From CALRQJ02 sp943370285 (lineage in GTDB: Bacteria > Bacteroidota > Bacteroidia > Chitinophagales > Chitinophagaceae): a stretch of DNA of 64,000 nt. The position numbers and the translations under genes are program-made. Position 1 is the first letter of the stretch. The number at the start of each line of letters is the position of its first letter. The DNA is taken from NCBI GenBank assembly GCA_943370285.1, contig CALRQJ020000003.1, forward strand, positions 186,001 to 250,000. The letters are read 5' to 3'. Positions 9,382 to 18,460 of the stretch are shown here, piece by piece. The notes below the pieces were generated by a model. The model did not search any database. It was not told the DNA's origin and was given only the letters and a program-made list of their open reading frames with translations.

Positions 9382-9621
9382 CAAAACATTTGAAATGGTT
9401 GATGATACTTTGGTTTTGTACATTTCTGAAGATAAAAATCGCCATAGTCAATCCCGAAGGGATGGCATGTTAATAACAAATAGGAGCAAGTGCTGCTAGA
9501 TTGCAGTAGGTACGGCATGTCATATATACTTTTGGAGCGACTGTAGGAGTGAAATATTTTACCATCAAATCAGTATGGACACAAGGGAGAAACTTCGATT
9601 TTGGGTACCGTAAGCAAAGCA

Positions 9622-9658
9622 AAAAACGGCTTGACATTTTGATTGCCAAGCCGTTTTT
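9622..9658 (-). terminator. Terminator of the TlpA-like gene
   Basis: A 12-bp perfect inverted repeat AAAAACGGCTTG / CAAGCCGTTTTT with a 13-nt loop. It lies 18 bp past the minus-strand stop codon at 9677, and its flanking A/T runs would allow termination in either direction. Confidence 0.88.
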
Positions 9659-9676
9659 AATTGATAAAATTTTTGT

Positions 9677-10816
9677 TTATTTCAACAGTTCTGCTAACTT
9701 CTTTTCTAAATCAGCACCTCTTAAATTACTTGCCACAATTGTTCCAGTAGGGTCAATCAATACATTGAAAGGAATACCTTCAATACCATAAGCAGGTACA
9801 GCTGCACTTTCCCATTGTTTCAAATCACTCATTTGTGGCCAATTTAAACCATCGGCTTTAATGGCATCTATCCAACTTTGTTTGTCTTCATCTAACGAAA
9901 CACCAAGAATGGTAAAATTCTTTGTTTTGAATTTATTGTATGCTGCTACTACATTCGGATTTTCTTGACGGCAAGGCTTACACCAGCTTGCCCAAAAATC
10001 TACCAATACATATTTACCCTTAAAACTGCTGATTGAAACGGCTTTGCCATTTACATCATTCATGGTAAGATTGGGTGCAGGTTTGTTGGTTAATGCATAG
10101 GTTGGAGCAGTTTGTTGTTCCTGTGGCTTTTGCTGTGTAGTAAACTGTGCTTTCAATTTAGCTAAGCCATTGTGGTCTTTGTATTTGTTGGCGGCAGTAA
10201 CTACCATTTGCTTGATTTCTTCGGGTTGTAAACCTTGCGAAGCCATTTCGATGGCATAGAAAGTAGCAGCCGGACTTTTTGATTTTTTGATGAAATTGCG
10301 AACTACATCATTCAAATTGTTGATGTATTGGTCTCTCTGCAACATCAACACCGTTTTAAGACTATCATTACCCGGAGTTGCCGATTTCATCAACGTATCC
10401 ATTTGCTGAAAAACCATCATCAATTCAGCGTATTTTTTACTGTAATCTTCAAACAAGGTATGTAAGCTTTCTGTAGCATCTGACCCCTTGGTTTTATATG
10501 CCCTGAAATTTTTAACATCAATATCTAAAGAGATATGTTTACTGTCGTTCACGACGAAAACGGCTGGGCCGTTTTCCATAATAAAGCGATAAATGCCTTC
10601 TTCTTTACCCATTGCTCTTAAGGTAAATCCACCTTTTTTATCTAACTCAGCAGAGTCTAATAACACAGGGTTACTGCCTTGAAAAGGAATTTCTTGTAAG
10701 TAAACTTTTTTACCGGTGGCATTTTTTACCGTTCCGTCCACCACAAAAGCGCCATACTTTTTTTGGGAACAAGCTGCCAAAGAAGCAATGGCAACAACGA
10801 TGAGGATTTTCTTCAT
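9677..10816 (-). CDS. TlpA/ResA-family thiol-disulfide oxidoreductase lipoprotein with N-terminal DUF4369
   Basis: A 379-residue predicted lipoprotein: the N-terminus ends in SLAAC, so Cys16 is the lipid anchor and the protein faces the periplasm. Residues about 25-110 (VDGTVKNATGKKVYLQEIP) match the DUF4369 domain that Bacteroidota attach to TlpA-like proteins. A helical middle part follows, then a thioredoxin fold from about 245 with the redox motif WCKPC (Cys279 and Cys282) and a cis-proline region GIPFNVLID. Such proteins reduce periplasmic disulfides or act in cytochrome c maturation or oxidative stress. It lies 40 bp downstream of gatB on the same strand and may be co-transcribed; a terminator follows. 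Confidence 0.93.
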   Translation of the reverse strand: MKKILIVVAIASLAACSQKKYGAFVVDGTVKNATGKKVYLQEIPFQGSNPVLLDSAELDKKGGFTLRAMGKEEGIYRFIMENGPAVFVVNDSKHISLDIDVKNFRAYKTKGSDATESLHTLFEDYSKKYAELMMVFQQMDTLMKSATPGNDSLKTVLMLQRDQYINNLNDVVRNFIKKSKSPAATFYAIEMASQGLQPEEIKQMVVTAANKYKDHNGLAKLKAQFTTQQKPQEQQTAPTYALTNKPAPNLTMNDVNGKAVSISSFKGKYVLVDFWASWCKPCRQENPNVVAAYNKFKTKNFTILGVSLDEDKQSWIDAIKADGLNWPQMSDLKQWESAAVPAYGIEGIPFNVLIDPTGTIVASNLRGADLEKKLAELLK

Positions 10817-10856
10817 GTATCTGATTTGTATTTAAAGTGTGCAGTTGTACTGCGAT

Positions 10857-12299
10857 TTAGTTTAATTTTTGTTGTAAGCAATCGGTTACGGCTTTTGGGT
10901 CGGCTTTGCCTTTGCTCAGTTTTTTTACTTCGCCAACAAACAAGCCAATCAAGCCTTTTTTGCCTTTTTTATATTCAGCTACTTTATCGGGCATATTGGC
11001 TAAAGCTTGGTCTACCCATTTTTCTAATTCGTTGCTATCGCTTACCTGTAGCAGGTTTAAAGCTTCGGCAATGGCTAATGCCGATTTATTTTCTGTAATA
11101 AGTACCGGTAAAATTTTAGAAGACGCAACAGAGAAGTTAACCTTACCCGCTTCAATCAACTGAATTAATTCTGCCAGTAAAGTAGGTTCTAATGTGAGGC
11201 TATCAAAGTCGAGTTGATGCTCATTGAGGTATTGCCTAATGGGGCCTAATATCCAATTGGCAACAGCTTTGTAATTGTTGGTATGTGGAATGACTGCTTC
11301 AAAAAATGCAGCGGTTGCTTTATCATCACAAAGTTGTGTGGCATCATAATCACTCAAGCCATATTGTTGAATCCATTCAATTTTTAATTGCTGCGGTAAT
11401 TTAGGTAATCCTGTTTTTATAGCATTGATATAAGCATCGCTGAGTTGAAATGGCGCTAAATCAGGTTCGGGAAAATAACGGTAATCATTAGCTTCTTCTT
11501 TATCTCTAATAGCAAAAGTGGTATCGTTTGAAGCATCGAAACTTCTGGTTTGTTGGGTGATTTTTTCACCGTTTTCAACCAGTTTAATCATTCGTTCAAT
11601 TTCGTATTCTATGGCTTTTTTTACATTGCGTATAGAGTTAAGGTTTTTAACTTCCACTTTAGTGCCTAATGTTGTTTCGCCTTTCAGGCGGATAGATACA
11701 TTGGCATCGCAACGCAAACTACCTTCTTCCATATTGCCATCACAAACGCCAATCCAACGTACTAATTTTCTAACATTGGTGATGTATTGATACGCTTCTT
11801 CTGCTGTATGTAAGTCGGGCTCCGTTACAATTTCAATTAATGGAGTGCCGGCTCGGTTTAAATCAACGCAAGTAAAATCATCCTCCAAATCATGTATGCT
11901 TTTACCGGCATCTTCTTCCATGTGAATGCGATTGAGTTGGATGTTTCTTTCGCCTTGCTCGGTTTTTATAGTTACATATCCACCCTTGCAAATTGGGGTT
12001 GTATGTTGAGATACTTGATAGCCTTTTGGTAAGTCGGGATAGAAATAATTTTTACGGGCAAAGTAGTTGTATTGCTCTATTTCGCAATTGCAAGCCAAGC
12101 CCATTTTAACGGCATACTCCACGGCTTTTTTATTGGTCTTTGGTAATGTGCCAGGATGACCCAATGTTATTGGACTAACATGTGTATTGGGTGCAGCACC
12201 AAATGCAGTACTGTCGCCACAAAATAGTTTTGTTGCGGTTTGTAATTGGGCATGTACTTCTAAACCAATGACGGCCTCGTATTTATCTGAATAACTCAT
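10857..12299 (-). CDS. gatB: Aspartyl/glutamyl-tRNA(Asn/Gln) amidotransferase subunit B
   Basis: The 480-residue GatB subunit of the GatCAB amidotransferase, which converts Glu-tRNA(Gln) or Asp-tRNA(Asn) to the amidated form. The N-terminus YEAVIGLEVHAQLQTATKLFC is the GatB signature; LGHPGTLPKTN, the YFYPDLPKGYQ motif, HMEEDAGKS and the DFNRAG-like VDLNRAGTPLIEIVTEPD motif follow in order. The C-terminal YqeY-like tail domain ends in GLIGLFVGEVKK. Length is normal for the family. gatA and gatC are not in this window. A good promoter lies just upstream at 12329-12357. Confidence 0.98.
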   Translation of the reverse strand: MSYSDKYEAVIGLEVHAQLQTATKLFCGDSTAFGAAPNTHVSPITLGHPGTLPKTNKKAVEYAVKMGLACNCEIEQYNYFARKNYFYPDLPKGYQVSQHTTPICKGGYVTIKTEQGERNIQLNRIHMEEDAGKSIHDLEDDFTCVDLNRAGTPLIEIVTEPDLHTAEEAYQYITNVRKLVRWIGVCDGNMEEGSLRCDANVSIRLKGETTLGTKVEVKNLNSIRNVKKAIEYEIERMIKLVENGEKITQQTRSFDASNDTTFAIRDKEEANDYRYFPEPDLAPFQLSDAYINAIKTGLPKLPQQLKIEWIQQYGLSDYDATQLCDDKATAAFFEAVIPHTNNYKAVANWILGPIRQYLNEHQLDFDSLTLEPTLLAELIQLIEAGKVNFSVASSKILPVLITENKSALAIAEALNLLQVSDSNELEKWVDQALANMPDKVAEYKKGKKGLIGLFVGEVKKLSKGKADPKAVTDCLQQKLN

Positions 12300-12328
12300 T
12301 CAATATGCACTGCTGTTTTGCAGGTGGG

Positions 12329-12357
12329 CAAAGGTATTTGTTTGTGCTGAAAAACAA
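12329..12357 (-). promoter_or_regulatory. Bacteroidota-type promoter of gatB
   Basis: On the minus strand a TTG at 12357-12355 is followed after 18 bp by TACCTTTG (12336-12329), a perfect match to the TAnnTTTG -7 box of Bacteroidota sigma factor. The box lies about 30 bp before the gatB start codon. Confidence 0.65.
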
Positions 12358-12380
12358 CGGTGACTTGCATTACAAAGCCG

Positions 12381-13361
12381 TTAAAGTGCTAATATTTGTT
12401 GTAGTTGAGCATCGGTAAGGGTGAGTAAGCCCACCGGTTTTAATCTTTTGGTGAGTGCTTTCCAGTTTTTGTCTGCTGTAAAAATCTTTTTGAAGAGTGG
12501 CAAAGCTTTTTTCATATCGCCTTTGTTGGCAAGGGCAATCGCTGTCCAATATTGCATTTCTAAGTTATTGGGAAACATTTTCATGGCAGCATTATATTCT
12601 TTCATGGCCAGGTTCATATCATTTCTTTCAACTGCCAAATCGCCATTGTTCATGTGTTCGTATGCTTGTTGGATATTGTATAATCTTCTCAATTCTTTCA
12701 GCGGTAGTTGATGGTCATCTACTCTTAAGTCAATGGCTTTATCATTCCAACTTGGTTTGGTTGTACCATGAACCATTAATAGTGCAGCACTTTGTTTACC
12801 TCTAATATCGCCACCGGCTTTTTCAGCAGCATCTAGCGCAGCTAAAACCCTTTCTGCCAAAGGCTTTCCGGCAGATTGCAGAAATGCTGCAGCCATATTT
12901 TCACATACTTTATTGCCAAACATCATATTGCTTTGCACACTAAAATTACTGCCATTAATATGCGATGCAAATTGAATACAATTACTTCCAGTATGTGATG
13001 CTACATTCCCTTTGAAATCGATAATAGCTACTTGCCGAACGGCTTGACCGGAGTCTTGTTTGGTTAAAGTTTCTAATGCTTGATTGGCAGTAAAACCTTG
13101 TTTGATTAAGGCTAGCGCTTTTGGCCCGTAACTTTTATCTACAAAAGATTGTGTGGCAACAACGCCTACACCACTTTCGGCCCAAGTAACAGCTGTACCA
13201 ACGCTAAACCAATGACTTTGCACTCCAACGGCCATTTCGCCGGTGATAGAATCTCTGGCAACAATAGAATAAGTATGTGCCAAAGGTTGCTCTTTTTTGT
13301 ACACCTGTGCCATACTTGGGGTAGCTATCAATAATGCCAATAGCAGTTGAAACTGTTTCAT
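12381..13361 (-). CDS. DUF1028 (Ntn-hydrolase-like) secreted protein with TPR tail
   Basis: A 326-residue protein with a signal peptide (MKQFQLLLALLIATPSMAQ). Residues about 27-225 match the DUF1028 family: TYSIVARDSITGEMAVGVQSHWFSVG near the start, then GVVATQSFVDKSYGPKAL, and IRGKQSAALLM. The family has an Ntn-hydrolase-like fold, but no activity is firmly established to my knowledge. The C-terminal part, about residues 225-326, reads as TPR-like helices (NNLEMQYWTAIALANKGDMKKALPLFKKI). It probably acts in the periplasm or outside the cell. It follows the PDZ gene on the same strand but is separated from it by a terminator hairpin, so it likely has its own promoter. Confidence 0.88.
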   Translation of the reverse strand: MKQFQLLLALLIATPSMAQVYKKEQPLAHTYSIVARDSITGEMAVGVQSHWFSVGTAVTWAESGVGVVATQSFVDKSYGPKALALIKQGFTANQALETLTKQDSGQAVRQVAIIDFKGNVASHTGSNCIQFASHINGSNFSVQSNMMFGNKVCENMAAAFLQSAGKPLAERVLAALDAAEKAGGDIRGKQSAALLMVHGTTKPSWNDKAIDLRVDDHQLPLKELRRLYNIQQAYEHMNNGDLAVERNDMNLAMKEYNAAMKMFPNNLEMQYWTAIALANKGDMKKALPLFKKIFTADKNWKALTKRLKPVGLLTLTDAQLQQILAL

Positions 13362-13410
13362 TTGTAATGGTTTGGGTTAAAAATAGGAAAGGCTTGGCGG
13401 CTGATAAAAT

Positions 13411-13436
13411 AAAAAACCGCCTCGTTGAGAGGCGGT
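13411..13436 (-). terminator. Terminator of the double-PDZ gene
   Basis: An 8-bp perfect stem ACCGCCTC / GAGGCGGT with a 5-nt loop; on the minus strand it is followed by six T. It sits 33 bp past the stop of the PDZ gene at 13470. Confidence 0.88.
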
Positions 13437-13469
13437 CATGTTGGTTGATAAAATAGCTACACAAAAGTA

Positions 13470-14423
13470 TTATAGGGTTGCTGTTTTTATTTTCTTAGGA
13501 ATTTTTAGATCAACTGATTGTTTACTGCCATCTCGAGTAAACTTAATTTTTAATGTATCGCCTTCTTTGGCTTCGCCTGTTTCTTCTTTTACATCATCTA
13601 CGCCATCGATGGTTTTATCGTTAATGGCAGTGATGATATCTCCTGCCTTTAAGCCTGCTTTTGCAGCTGGTGTATTATCATCGACTGTTTTTACTTTTAC
13701 ACCTTTGCCTTCTTCTACATCTTCTACTTGTAAGCCTAATTTGGGTTTACGACCCCATGAATAGCCTGCAATACTTGGTGGGGTTGGAATCTCGATATTG
13801 AAGTCTTTCATAAAATCATCGTTGTTGAAGTTGAAACTGTAACCCGTTCCCTTTTGTAAAGTGGCGGTGGTTTTGGCTTCTTTGCCATCTCTTTTATAAG
13901 TCAGTTCTACTTTATCGTCTACTTTTTTATCGCCAATAACATCGGCTAGGGTTTCAGGACTGTCAATTTTTTTATCTCCTACTTTGGTAATGACATCATC
14001 TTTTTTCAATCCGGCTTTTTCAGCAGCACTGTTTTTACTGACGTCGGTGATTTTCACTCCATCCGATACTTTTTCGGTGTACACCCCTAACATGGCTTTG
14101 TTGCCACCATTAAAAACTACATTGTCATCATCTTCAAAAATGCGGAAACCCTTTGTCATACGTGGGGCAGTTACCCTAACCGGTGATTTGCGTTTGGTGA
14201 CTTCAACCACATCGCTACTAAAATCATCTACCGGTTTGCCGTTAACGGTTACTTTATCGCCATCGATGATGATGGTAATTTTTTCGTTGGCGGAAGATTT
14301 TTTACGGATGATGATATCTTCTTTGGGGGCAGTAGTGGTTTTGCTTTGTTGCGCTACGCTGATATTGGTAATGCAAATAGCGGCTGCAAGCATCAAAAAT
14401 GGAGTTATCCTTAACTTGTTCAT
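13470..14423 (-). CDS. Exported protein with two PDZ domains
   Basis: A 317-residue protein with a signal peptide (ITPFLMLAAAICITNISVAQQ). Two PDZ domains are plain from the repeated pattern of ligand loop and helix: the first near residues 105-190 (MLGVYTEKVSDGVKITDVSKNSAAEKAGLKKDDVITKV), the second near 230-310 (KLGLQVEDVEEGKGVKVKTVDDNTPAAKAGLKAGDIITAIN). There is no serine-protease domain, so it is not a DegP/HtrA. The region between the signal and the first PDZ has charged, beta-prone sequence with no family I recognise. It is probably a periplasmic adaptor that binds C-terminal peptides of envelope proteins. It has its own terminator. Confidence 0.88.
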   Translation of the reverse strand: MNKLRITPFLMLAAAICITNISVAQQSKTTTAPKEDIIIRKKSSANEKITIIIDGDKVTVNGKPVDDFSSDVVEVTKRKSPVRVTAPRMTKGFRIFEDDDNVVFNGGNKAMLGVYTEKVSDGVKITDVSKNSAAEKAGLKKDDVITKVGDKKIDSPETLADVIGDKKVDDKVELTYKRDGKEAKTTATLQKGTGYSFNFNNDDFMKDFNIEIPTPPSIAGYSWGRKPKLGLQVEDVEEGKGVKVKTVDDNTPAAKAGLKAGDIITAINDKTIDGVDDVKEETGEAKEGDTLKIKFTRDGSKQSVDLKIPKKIKTATL

Positions 14424-14522
14424 AGATTTTTTTTATGTTGTACGAAAACTTTAGTAGAACAAATGTAGGGGATTTTTTGAATTACGAAAAGTTTCGGAAA
14501 TGTTAAACTGTAGGTTAGAAAT

Positions 14523-14548
14523 AAAAAACCCTGCCTCGGCAGGATTTT
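14523..14548 (-). terminator. Terminator of alaS, probably bidirectional
   Basis: The inverted repeat CCTGCC / GGCAGG (14530-14543) has A-runs on one side and T-runs on the other, 10 bp beyond the alaS stop codon. On the minus strand the hairpin leads into a T-run. Confidence 0.82.
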
Positions 14549-14552
14549 TATT

Positions 14553-17264
14553 TTAAAGTAGTGCTTTCACTTTTTCAATCACTTGTTTAAGATTACTAGC
14601 ATCTTGTCCGCCGGCAGTAGCCAATGTTTTTTGTCCGCCGCCGCCGCCTTTAATCAGTGGGGCAATATGCTCTTTGATGATTTTTGGTGCTTCCAGATTT
14701 TTTGCTGCACTCAAACCATCCTCCAACAAAACCGCAATATTGGCCTTGCCATCAATATTGGCAGCCAATACCACCACATAATTGGTCAATTCATATTTAA
14801 GATCGAAGCAGAGTTTCTTTAAGGCATCTGCATTGCTGACTTCAACAATAGCACCAATAAATGAAACAGCGTTTATGGTTTGCACTTGTTGCAACAATTC
14901 ATTTTTGATGATAACCAACTGACGAGCTTCTAAACTTTCGATTCGTTTTTTATAGTTAGTATTTTCTTCGTTCAACGCCTCAATGGCTTTCAACACATCT
15001 TTCGGATTTTTCAATGCCGATTTTACGGCATGTAGTTGTTGTAATTGTTCGTTGAGATAATCAGCCGCAGCATGTCCACTTACTGCTTCTATACGACGAA
15101 TACCGGCCGCAACTGCACTTTCATGTTTTATTTTGAAGAAACCCAACTCACCGGTTGAGCCCACATGTGTTCCGCCACATAATTCAACCGAGTAATTCGG
15201 GTCCATCATCACTACCCTTACAGTATCGCCATATTTTTCGCCAAACAAAGCCATAGCACCAAGTTTCAGTGCTTCTTCTTTAGGCATTTCTTTGATGATG
15301 ACCGGAATGTTTTGTCTTATTTTTTCGTTGACGATGGTTTCAATCGCCGTAATTTCTTCATCGGTTACTTTGGCGAAGTGGGAAAAGTCGAAACGCAAAT
15401 GTTCTTCATTCACCAAACTTCCTTTTTGGGCAACATGATTGCCCAACACCTTACGTAAAGCTGCATGTAGTAAGTGAGTGGCAGAGTGGTTAGCTGCAGT
15501 TGCCACTCTTTTGGTATGGTCTACTTTGGCAATTACTTCGCCGGTTAAATCGGCAGGTAATGCATCGGCAAAATGAATAATAAGATTATTTTCTTTTTTG
15601 GTATCGGTGATATTGATTTGCCAATTGGCAGCAGTTAAAGTACCGGTATCGCCAACCTGACCACCACTTTCGGCATAGAAAGGTGTAGCGCTCAGCACCA
15701 ATTGATAACCTTCTTTACCCTTGGCTTTTACCTGACGATAACGTAAAATTTGCGTTTTAGCTTCTAAAGAATCATAGCCAATAAATTCAGAAAAATCATG
15801 TTCATTCACAATTACCCAATCGGCTGTGTCTACAGTGCCGGCAGCACGGCTACGGTCTTTTTGTTTTTTTAATGCTTCTTCAAATCCTTCAACATCAACT
15901 GTCCAGTTAACTTCTCTTGCAAGCAACTCGGTTAGGTCAATTGGAAAACCATAAGTATCACTTAATTCAAATGCAAACTCTCCAGCAACTATTTTTTTAT
16001 TAATGAATGAGTGATATTTATCTCTCATTTTAATTAAATCTTTTACAATAATTTCATTTTCATTGTCATTTTCTGCATCTGCAAAGAAAGCATTCAACTT
16101 AGTCGCATAAGCATTAAATCTTTCAATGCCTTTACCTAGTGTTCTCAAAAACGCATCTTCTTCTTCCTTTACTACTTTACTTACAAAGTCTAATTGTTGG
16201 TGTAACTCCGGAAACACATCTTTGAACTGTGCTGCTAAAATGGGCATCAATTGAAACAACAAAGGCTGTTTGTAATCGAGATAAGAATAGTAGTAACGAA
16301 CAGCTCTTCTTAAAATTCTACGAATCACATAACCTGCGCCGGTATTGCTGGGTAATTGTCCGTCGGCAATGGTAAATGCAATAGCTCTGATATGATCGGC
16401 CAATACCCTAAATGCTACAGCCTGTTTGCTGTCGCTGAAATCATATTGTTTACCGGTAATTTTTTCTGTTGCAGCAATAGTGCCGGTAAACACATCCGTA
16501 TCGTAGTTGGATGTTTTGTTTTGAATCACTCGTACCAAACGTTCAAAACCCATTCCGGTATCAACATGCTTAGAAGGTAATGCTTCTAAACTGCCATCTT
16601 TTTTTCGATTGTATTGAATGAATACATTATTCCATATTTCTATTACTTGAGGATGGTCTTTGTTCACTAAATCTCTACCGGGTATTTCAGCTCTTTCTGC
16701 ATCCGGTCTTAAGTCTACATGAATTTCACTGCAGGGTCCGCAAGGTCCGGTATCACCCATTTCCCAAAAATTATCTTTCTTATTGCCATACACAATATGA
16801 TCTGGGGCAACAATTTTTTGCCATTCTGCCAAGGCAATGGTAGAAGCAGGTATACCTTCCTTTTCATCTCCTTCAAAAACAGTAACGTATAACCTGCTTT
16901 TGTCAATTTTGTACACTTCAGTCAGCAATTCCCAACTCCATGCAATGGCTTCTGCTTTAAAATAATCGCCAAAGCTCCAATTGCCCAACATTTCAAACAT
17001 GGTGTGGTGATAGGTATCTACACCCACTTCTTCTAAATCGTTGTGTTTACCGCTAACCCGTAAACATTTTTGGGTGTCAGCAATTCTAGAAAAATCGGGC
17101 TTTTTATTGCCTAGAAAAAAATCTTTAAACTGGTTCATACCTGCATTGGTAAACAACAAGGTAGGGTCGTTCTTTACCACAATTGGGGCTGAGGGTACAA
17201 TTTGGTGACCTTTGCTGGCAAAAAAGTCAAGAAACATTTTTCTTATTTCGGCACTCGTCATCAT
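14553..17264 (-). CDS. alaS: Alanyl-tRNA synthetase
   Basis: The 903-residue class II AlaRS, charging tRNA(Ala) with alanine in the cytoplasm. Order of parts: the catalytic core with motif 1 (SAPIVVKNDPTLLFTNAGMNQFKDFF), motif 2 (RVSGKHNDLEEVGVDTYHHTMFEMLGNWSFGDYFK) and motif 3 (GAGYVIRRILRRAVRYYYS); the editing domain with the zinc-type HSATHLLHAALRKVLG motif near residues 600-615 and CGGTHVGSTGELGFF further on; and the C-terminal C-Ala domain with a glycine-rich GGGGGQK stretch. Length is normal. Two adjacent ATG codons mark the start. A TACATTTG -7 box lies 70 bp upstream. Confidence 0.98.
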   Translation of the reverse strand: MMTSAEIRKMFLDFFASKGHQIVPSAPIVVKNDPTLLFTNAGMNQFKDFFLGNKKPDFSRIADTQKCLRVSGKHNDLEEVGVDTYHHTMFEMLGNWSFGDYFKAEAIAWSWELLTEVYKIDKSRLYVTVFEGDEKEGIPASTIALAEWQKIVAPDHIVYGNKKDNFWEMGDTGPCGPCSEIHVDLRPDAERAEIPGRDLVNKDHPQVIEIWNNVFIQYNRKKDGSLEALPSKHVDTGMGFERLVRVIQNKTSNYDTDVFTGTIAATEKITGKQYDFSDSKQAVAFRVLADHIRAIAFTIADGQLPSNTGAGYVIRRILRRAVRYYYSYLDYKQPLLFQLMPILAAQFKDVFPELHQQLDFVSKVVKEEEDAFLRTLGKGIERFNAYATKLNAFFADAENDNENEIIVKDLIKMRDKYHSFINKKIVAGEFAFELSDTYGFPIDLTELLAREVNWTVDVEGFEEALKKQKDRSRAAGTVDTADWVIVNEHDFSEFIGYDSLEAKTQILRYRQVKAKGKEGYQLVLSATPFYAESGGQVGDTGTLTAANWQINITDTKKENNLIIHFADALPADLTGEVIAKVDHTKRVATAANHSATHLLHAALRKVLGNHVAQKGSLVNEEHLRFDFSHFAKVTDEEITAIETIVNEKIRQNIPVIIKEMPKEEALKLGAMALFGEKYGDTVRVVMMDPNYSVELCGGTHVGSTGELGFFKIKHESAVAAGIRRIEAVSGHAAADYLNEQLQQLHAVKSALKNPKDVLKAIEALNEENTNYKKRIESLEARQLVIIKNELLQQVQTINAVSFIGAIVEVSNADALKKLCFDLKYELTNYVVVLAANIDGKANIAVLLEDGLSAAKNLEAPKIIKEHIAPLIKGGGGGQKTLATAGGQDASNLKQVIEKVKALL

Positions 17265-17333
17265 AACGGCAATTCAAAATTTAAGTAAACATTTAGCCTT
17301 TATACAGTTAACTTGCAGGGCTTTTAAGGTGGG

Positions 17334-17341
17334 CAAATGTA
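17334..17341 (-). promoter_or_regulatory. Probable -7 box of the alaS promoter
   Basis: TACATTTG on the minus strand fits the TAnnTTTG consensus and would give a leader of roughly 65 nt before alaS. I do not see a clear -33 element at the usual spacing, so this is a partial promoter call. Confidence 0.45.
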
Positions 17342-17402
17342 CGGTTTTGTGATGGATGGATTAGTTTGCCCCAAGATTGTTTTTAGCAACTAACCCTCAT
17401 CA

Positions 17403-18374
17403 ATGGCTAAAATAAAGTACTACTATAATACCCATACCCTGCGCTACGAAAAGCTGGAAACCCCCTTACGGGTAAAGCTGTTGCGTATTTTTGGTTTTAT
17501 AGCTACTGCCATTGTTAGTGCCATCATTATTGTTGCTTTTGCTTTTCAGTATTTAGATTCTCCGGAAGAATTAGTGCTTAAACAGCAATTAGATGATTAC
17601 AAAGAGAATTACGGCATCATCAATAGCAGAGTGAAACAATTGCAGCAGCAAATGGCCGAATTAGAGAAACGAGACAATCAGGTTTACCGAGCCATTTTTG
17701 AAGCTAATCCAATACCTGATAGTGCAAGGGCCAAGCAAATTGAACTGAATGCAGAGATAAAATTAGTGCAACGCCTGAGCGATGAGCAATTGATTGTTGG
17801 CATGATTGAACAGTTGAATGTATTGAGTGCACGGGTTGGTGTGCAGAACAAAAGTTACGAGCAGATCGATGATATGATCAAGAACAAGGAAAAGTTATTG
17901 TCTGCTATTCCCGCCATTCAGCCTGTAAGTAATAAAAATCTTACTCGAGTGGCATCGGGTTTTGGTTATCGAATAGATCCGGTATATAAAGTAACAAAAT
18001 TTCATGCCGGGCTAGATTTTACGGCGCCACAGGGTACACCTATTTATGCTACGGCAGATGGAACGGTGAAAGTGTCGGGCAATTTGCAAAATGGTTTTGG
18101 TAATCACATCATCATTAATCATGGCTACGGTTATGAGTCGTTATATGGTCATATGTATCGCATTAAAGCCCGTCAGGGTCAATCTGTAAAGCGTGGCGAA
18201 GTGATTGGTTGGGTTGGTAACACGGGTAAAAGTACCGGTCCGCACTGTCATTACGAAGTACATAAGAATGGTCAGCCCATCAACCCTATTTATTTCTTCT
18301 ACAACGATCTTACGCCGGAACAATTCGATCGTATTTTAAAATTAGCGGCTGCCAGCAACCAAAGCTTTGATTAG
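17403..18374 (+). CDS. Membrane-anchored M23-family (LytM) peptidoglycan endopeptidase
   Basis: A 323-residue protein with a short cytoplasmic N-terminus, one membrane segment (about residues 29-50), a coiled-coil stalk rich in Gln/Glu/Leu (about 55-165) and a C-terminal LytM domain. The zinc-site motifs are intact: HAGLD (His201, Asp205) and HCH (His281, His283), with His250 in LYGHM. It should cut peptide cross-links in peptidoglycan in the periplasm, or activate amidases in the way coiled-coil M23 proteins do. It is transcribed divergently from alaS; the MerR-type gene follows 86 bp later. Confidence 0.93.
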   Translation: MAKIKYYYNTHTLRYEKLETPLRVKLLRIFGFIATAIVSAIIIVAFAFQYLDSPEELVLKQQLDDYKENYGIINSRVKQLQQQMAELEKRDNQVYRAIFEANPIPDSARAKQIELNAEIKLVQRLSDEQLIVGMIEQLNVLSARVGVQNKSYEQIDDMIKNKEKLLSAIPAIQPVSNKNLTRVASGFGYRIDPVYKVTKFHAGLDFTAPQGTPIYATADGTVKVSGNLQNGFGNHIIINHGYGYESLYGHMYRIKARQGQSVKRGEVIGWVGNTGKSTGPHCHYEVHKNGQPINPIYFFYNDLTPEQFDRILKLAAASNQSFD

Positions 18375-18460
18375 TAGGTTGTTAACGTATCTAGTCGATT
18401 TTTCCACGCTATTGGTTGGTATTGTTTTTCGCTACTAGCAATGCTTACTTTTAGGGCATT

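Noticed and set aside
9255..9518. An 87-codon open frame on the minus strand in the gene-free stretch.
   Set aside because: It runs across repeat copy 2, has a biased, low-information composition and no start or ribosome site signal.
9549..9791. An 80-codon open frame on the plus strand.
   Set aside because: It runs through the terminator hairpin and the 3' end of the TlpA-like gene on the other strand.
13470..14423. Annotation of the double-PDZ protein as a DegP/HtrA protease.
   Set aside because: No trypsin-like domain or catalytic triad is present; only two PDZ domains follow the signal peptide.
13984..14454. A 156-codon open frame opposite the PDZ gene, and other long antisense frames such as 39392-40057 opposite carB and 24628-25239 opposite ftsH.
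   Set aside because: They mirror strongly conserved genes on the other strand and have no family motifs of their own.
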